DNA from: a virus
Virus record (IMG/VR): IMGVR_UViG_3300027896_000017
Coordinates: 52,768-116,767 of that record
DNA length: 64,000 nucleotides
Strand: one strand, 5' to 3'
In this document: in pieces, positions 61,541-64,000 of the stretch
Layout: every line of letters begins with the position of its first letter
Position numbering within the stretch: position 1 is the stretch's first letter
The notes under the pieces: generated by a model
What the model saw: only the letters and a program-made list of their open reading frames with translations
Database searches by the model: none
Told to the model about the DNA's origin: nothing
Translations under genes and position numbers: made by a program

Positions 61541-62317
61541 TTATCTCTTTGATGCTTCTATTAATGCTTCATTAAATAATTTCTCTCCAAAATGTTCTTT
61601 TATAGGAGCCAGATTTAATTCTAATTCGTTGAAATTTATTATATAGTTCACAATGCGATCCATTAAAATTACAGGATGGGGAATTTTACGATCAAAATGA
61701 TGAAGCCATTTTAATTGAGGTAAACAAATTACCCTTCTTCCGGCTTTTCTATATTTTTCGTGAATAATCCCCTCTTCGGCCCCTCCAAATCCTTTGCATT
61801 TAGGATTAAATCCTAACCAACCTTTTTTGCTTGTCATAAAACACCCACAACCCATTCCCCATATATCAAATAGAGTTTCTGGGACAACTTGGCTACAATT
61901 AGACCAAATCCCCCACATTTGGCTCCTCCAAACTGGCTCCCAACTACACGTATAATTTTTCATATCATTGTAAAGCAATGGGCCATGATACAAATCATCC
62001 GATATAGGTAAATTAATAAGAGCGTTGGGGGCAAGCAAAACATGAGAATCAATCACTAACACCATTTCTCCTTTAGCAAGTTCAAATACTTTATTTTTAG
62101 CATAACTTGGACCATTTGTTTCTATACATTTTTCATATCTTACAATACCGACCCCTTGGTTTTTAATAAATTTTTCTAATTCATGATCTCCAAAATTGTC
62201 TATAACAAGAATTTCGCAATTTTCTAAAGAATGATACATTCTGAGCGCCTGAATAGTAAAATAACATTCTGAAAAATTATTATAACTAGGCATACCTATT
62301 GTCAATTTAAATTCCAA
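61541..62317 (-). CDS. Family 2-like glycosyltransferase, TTG start
   Basis: The frame runs to 62353, but AGGAGGG lies directly before a TTG at 62317, which gives a 258-residue protein starting EFKLTIGMPSYNNF. The GT-A features are TIGMPSYNN, AKGEMVLVIDSHV (acidic metal site) and GMGCGCFMTSKKGWLGF with GFGGAEEGI. It is clearly related to the enzyme at 58862, so the pair probably arose by duplication. It heads the five-gene glycan cassette and is downstream of the HNH genes. Confidence 0.75.
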   Translation of the reverse strand: MEFKLTIGMPSYNNFSECYFTIQALRMYHSLENCEILVIDNFGDHELEKFIKNQGVGIVRYEKCIETNGPSYAKNKVFELAKGEMVLVIDSHVLLAPNALINLPISDDLYHGPLLYNDMKNYTCSWEPVWRSQMWGIWSNCSQVVPETLFDIWGMGCGCFMTSKKGWLGFNPKCKGFGGAEEGIIHEKYRKAGRRVICLPQLKWLHHFDRKIPHPVILMDRIVNYIINFNELELNLAPIKEHFGEKLFNEALIEASKR

Positions 62318-62327
62318 AATAACCCTC

Positions 62328-62894
62328 CTATTTTTTACAATATTTTTTAACATATTTTGCTAATTTATAAACATTTTTTAAATCTTCTTTTAAAAATCCT
62401 AATGCCGTATTGCAATAATGACATAATATGCCTCTATTTTTTTTAGTTTTATGATCATGATCCACATGGATCTTTTTAGAATTTAATTGTCTTAAATCTC
62501 TTCCACATACTAAACATTTATTATTTTGTTTTAAAATCATTTCTTTTTTTTGTCGCAGCGTAATTCCATGCGATTTCATACAATTATAATTTGTATAATA
62601 TAATTTAATTTTAATTGGATGTTTTTTACGATATTTTTTCATATATAATGTTTTTTCAGCTAGATGCTTTTTGTTATAAATATTTACTCTTAAATTACAT
62701 AGATTTCTATGGGATTCACGATATCGCCTGCTTCTTAATAAGGCTTCTTTTAAATGATTTTTTTGATAATTTTTTGAACGAATACTATCACATTTTTTAC
62801 ACCATGAAAAAAGGCCATCTTTTGATCTTTTCCTTTTACTAAATTTATCAATATTTTTAATAACTTTGCATTTAGTACATTTTTTAGTTTTCAT
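62328..62894 (-). CDS. HNH endonuclease of the endonuclease VII type
   Basis: The 188-residue protein has an N-terminal zinc ribbon (CTKCKVIKNIDKFSKRKRSKDG followed by CKKC), a basic linker, and a C-terminal endonuclease VII-type HNH domain with CLVCGRDL, VDHDHKT, RGILCHYCN and GFLKEDL. Such enzymes serve as packaging or recombination nucleases, or as free-standing homing endonucleases. It lies two bases from a shorter homologue, which suggests a duplication or two homing genes. Confidence 0.85.
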   Translation of the reverse strand: MKTKKCTKCKVIKNIDKFSKRKRSKDGLFSWCKKCDSIRSKNYQKNHLKEALLRSRRYRESHRNLCNLRVNIYNKKHLAEKTLYMKKYRKKHPIKIKLYYTNYNCMKSHGITLRQKKEMILKQNNKCLVCGRDLRQLNSKKIHVDHDHKTKKNRGILCHYCNTALGFLKEDLKNVYKLAKYVKKYCKK

Positions 62895-62896
62895 TT

Positions 62897-63202
62897 TTAT
62901 TTACAATATTTTTTAATATAATTTGCTAATTTATAAATTTTTTTTAAATCTTCTCCAAGCATACCAAGGGCTCCGTTGCACCAAGCGCACAAAACCCCTC
63001 TAACATTTTTTGTTTTATGATCATGGTCAATATGAGTATTTTTAGAATTTTTAAAAATTTTTCCACAAGATAAACATTTATTATTTTGATTTAAAATCAT
63101 TTTATTTTTTTGTTCAATATTAATATTATAATTTCTTTTTAAATTATAATTTTTTCTATATTTAATAATTGATTTCTTATGATTTTTACAATACTGTTTC
63201 AT
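62897..63202 (-). CDS. Short HNH endonuclease, homologue of its neighbour
   Basis: The 101-residue protein consists mainly of the endonuclease VII-type HNH domain: CLSCGKIF, IDHDHKT, VRGVLCAWCN, GMLGEDLKKIYKLANYIKKYC. The C-terminal stretch is nearly the same as that of the 62328 protein. It lacks the N-terminal zinc ribbon. The tandem layout between two virion/glycan gene groups fits a free-standing homing element. Both active sites look intact. Confidence 0.8.
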   Translation of the reverse strand: MKQYCKNHKKSIIKYRKNYNLKRNYNINIEQKNKMILNQNNKCLSCGKIFKNSKNTHIDHDHKTKNVRGVLCAWCNGALGMLGEDLKKIYKLANYIKKYCK

Positions 63203-63281
63203 ATATAATGATTTATTTTTTTTTTTTTGATTTTATTGCGGAATTATTAACAGAAGACTCCATAAAAAAACCACCCCTTTG

Positions 63282-63320
63282 AAAAAAAAGCCCTGCCTAA
63301 ATATAATATCAGGCAGGGCT
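63282..63320 (-). terminator. Terminator of the right-edge virion gene
   Basis: On the minus strand, AGCCCTGCCTGATAT pairs with the matching GGCAGGGCT around an AT-rich loop and is followed by eight T. It lies just after the stop of the 63343 gene. Confidence 0.85.
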
Positions 63321-63342
63321 CGTGTTAAACTATTTGTTTAGG

Positions 63343-64000
63343 TTAATGAACCACTACCATTGCGGGAGTTAACGTTCTGAAGATAAGATATCCTTCAGTT
63401 GTATTTATTTCTTCCGCCCTGGCAACAACTTCATAAGTTCCATCAATCTGGTTCGTTTCGGCAGATATAAGTTGACCCAGAGAATCGGGGTCAACTGACA
63501 CCACCAACCTATCTCCCTGATTAATAATACCATCATATCCCGTCGCTGAAACCTTACAACGAATTCCATAACTTTCCATGGTAGTAATACGACCAACGGA
63601 AGCGTCATAGCCTTCATATTTATTATAAGGTTTAGAACCTATTACCAACTTATTAACCTTTGAAGGAGTAAAAGGGATAATATTTGCTAATGAACCATCA
63701 CTTCTTACTCTTGCCCAACGACCAATATGTTCATAGAATGTTTGATCAATTGGTCTCGTAACCCTTTCGACCAGATGCATTAGCGTAAGAATTTGAAGTT
63801 CATAACGAATACCATCATCATCCTCAGGAACTGGAGGGGCTTCTGTAGTAGTCGTTGTGGTCGTTGGACCAGGAGTAGTGGTAGTTGTGGTACCAGGAGC
63901 AGCTGTCGTAGTCGTCGTAGTAGGAGCAGCTGTCGTAGTCGTCGTAGTAGGAGCAGCTGTCGTAGTCGTCGTAGTAGGAGCAGCTGTCGTAGTCGTCGTA
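63343..64000 (-). CDS. Partial virion protein with Thr/Ala/Pro repeat hinge, N-terminus outside window
   Basis: The frame is open to the right edge and does not begin at the ATG at 63780, since the upstream codons continue in frame. The visible part has a repeat hinge of T6-A-A-P units (27 bp each, about 63900-64000), then a Pro/Asp-rich turn, and a C-terminal domain of about 145 residues (LQILTLMHLVERVTRPIDQT to MVVVH) that is beta-rich. The layout resembles the 57712 protein. It is probably another tail or neck component. A terminator follows the stop. Confidence 0.75.
   Translation of the reverse strand, partial: TTTTTAAPTTTTTTAAPTTTTTTAAPTTTTTTAAPGTTTTTTPGPTTTTTTTEAPPVPEDDDGIRYELQILTLMHLVERVTRPIDQTFYEHIGRWARVRSDGSLANIIPFTPSKVNKLVIGSKPYNKYEGYDASVGRITTMESYGIRCKVSATGYDGIINQGDRLVVSVDPDSLGQLISAETNQIDGTYEVVARAEEINTTEGYLIFRTLTPAMVVVH
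63834..64000 (-). repeat. 27-bp tandem repeats coding for Thr-rich hinge
   Basis: Units of 27 bp (GTAGTCGTCGTAGTAGGAGC followed by AGCTGTC) repeat at least three times up to the edge and encode Thr-rich, Ala-Ala-Pro units. Shorter Thr runs occur in the 43932, 47663 and 57712 genes. Confidence 0.85.

Noticed and set aside
63834-64000. CRISPR-like array at the right edge
   Set aside because: The 27-bp units have no unique spacers and continue an open frame that encodes Thr-rich hinge units, so this is coding repeat.

Overview
The window is a 64 kb piece of an AT-rich, tightly packed tailed-phage genome, probably from a large or jumbo phage. It holds a portal protein, baseplate-like and fibre-like virion proteins, a phage-encoded multisubunit-type RNA polymerase, a full set of replication and recombination enzymes, and no recognisable cellular housekeeping genes. 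The host cannot be named. Clear AGGAGG-type ribosome binding sites point to a bacterium with ordinary Shine-Dalgarno initiation.

Layout. Positions 1-3976 (minus strand) carry baseplate-type virion genes. Positions 4140-5654 (plus) carry two short genes around a non-coding stretch that contains a circularly permuted tRNA-like element. Positions 5726-14493 (minus) carry a low-complexity acidic protein and a single-chain beta/beta' RNA polymerase whose DFDGD catalytic loop is interrupted by a LAGLIDADG intein. Positions 14718-37756 (plus) are the replication and accessory block: a DnaG-type primase fused to an MCM-like helicase, a protein with an SSB-like tail, an OB-like protein, an RDF/gp3-like Cys protein, a SWIB protein, a DnaQ exonuclease fused to an Fe-S RecB-type nuclease, an SNF2 helicase, an HTH regulator, a VRR-NUC nuclease and a six-gene ubiquitin-like operon. 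Positions 37913-64000 (minus) are virion genes ending in the portal, plus a glycosyltransferase/methyltransferase cassette and two HNH endonucleases.

Two parts stand out. The first is 22.9-25.03 kb, where about 1.5 kb of DNA codes for no protein but folds on paper into at least three RNAs with long nested helices. Two of them are about 560 nt each and are closed by terminal helices. Four related short palindromes with a YTT centre mark the starts of the non-coding units. They recall the ornate large RNAs of phages (ROOL and GOLLD types), but I could not test homology. The second is 32.05-37.76 kb, a ubiquitin-like conjugation operon with two E2-like proteins, a JAMM protease, an E1-like ThiF protein and a tandem ubiquitin-like protein in which both domains end in KGN.

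How the parts may work together: the phage polymerase probably transcribes its own genes, and an AATAACTATAATAG motif recurs upstream of several plus-strand genes. Primase-MCM, the putative ssDNA-binding proteins and the nucleases would form a replication and recombination module. The late minus-strand operons build the particle. The glycosyltransferases and methyltransferases could modify virion or host glycans. The ubiquitin-like operon would tag phage or host proteins, with targets unknown.
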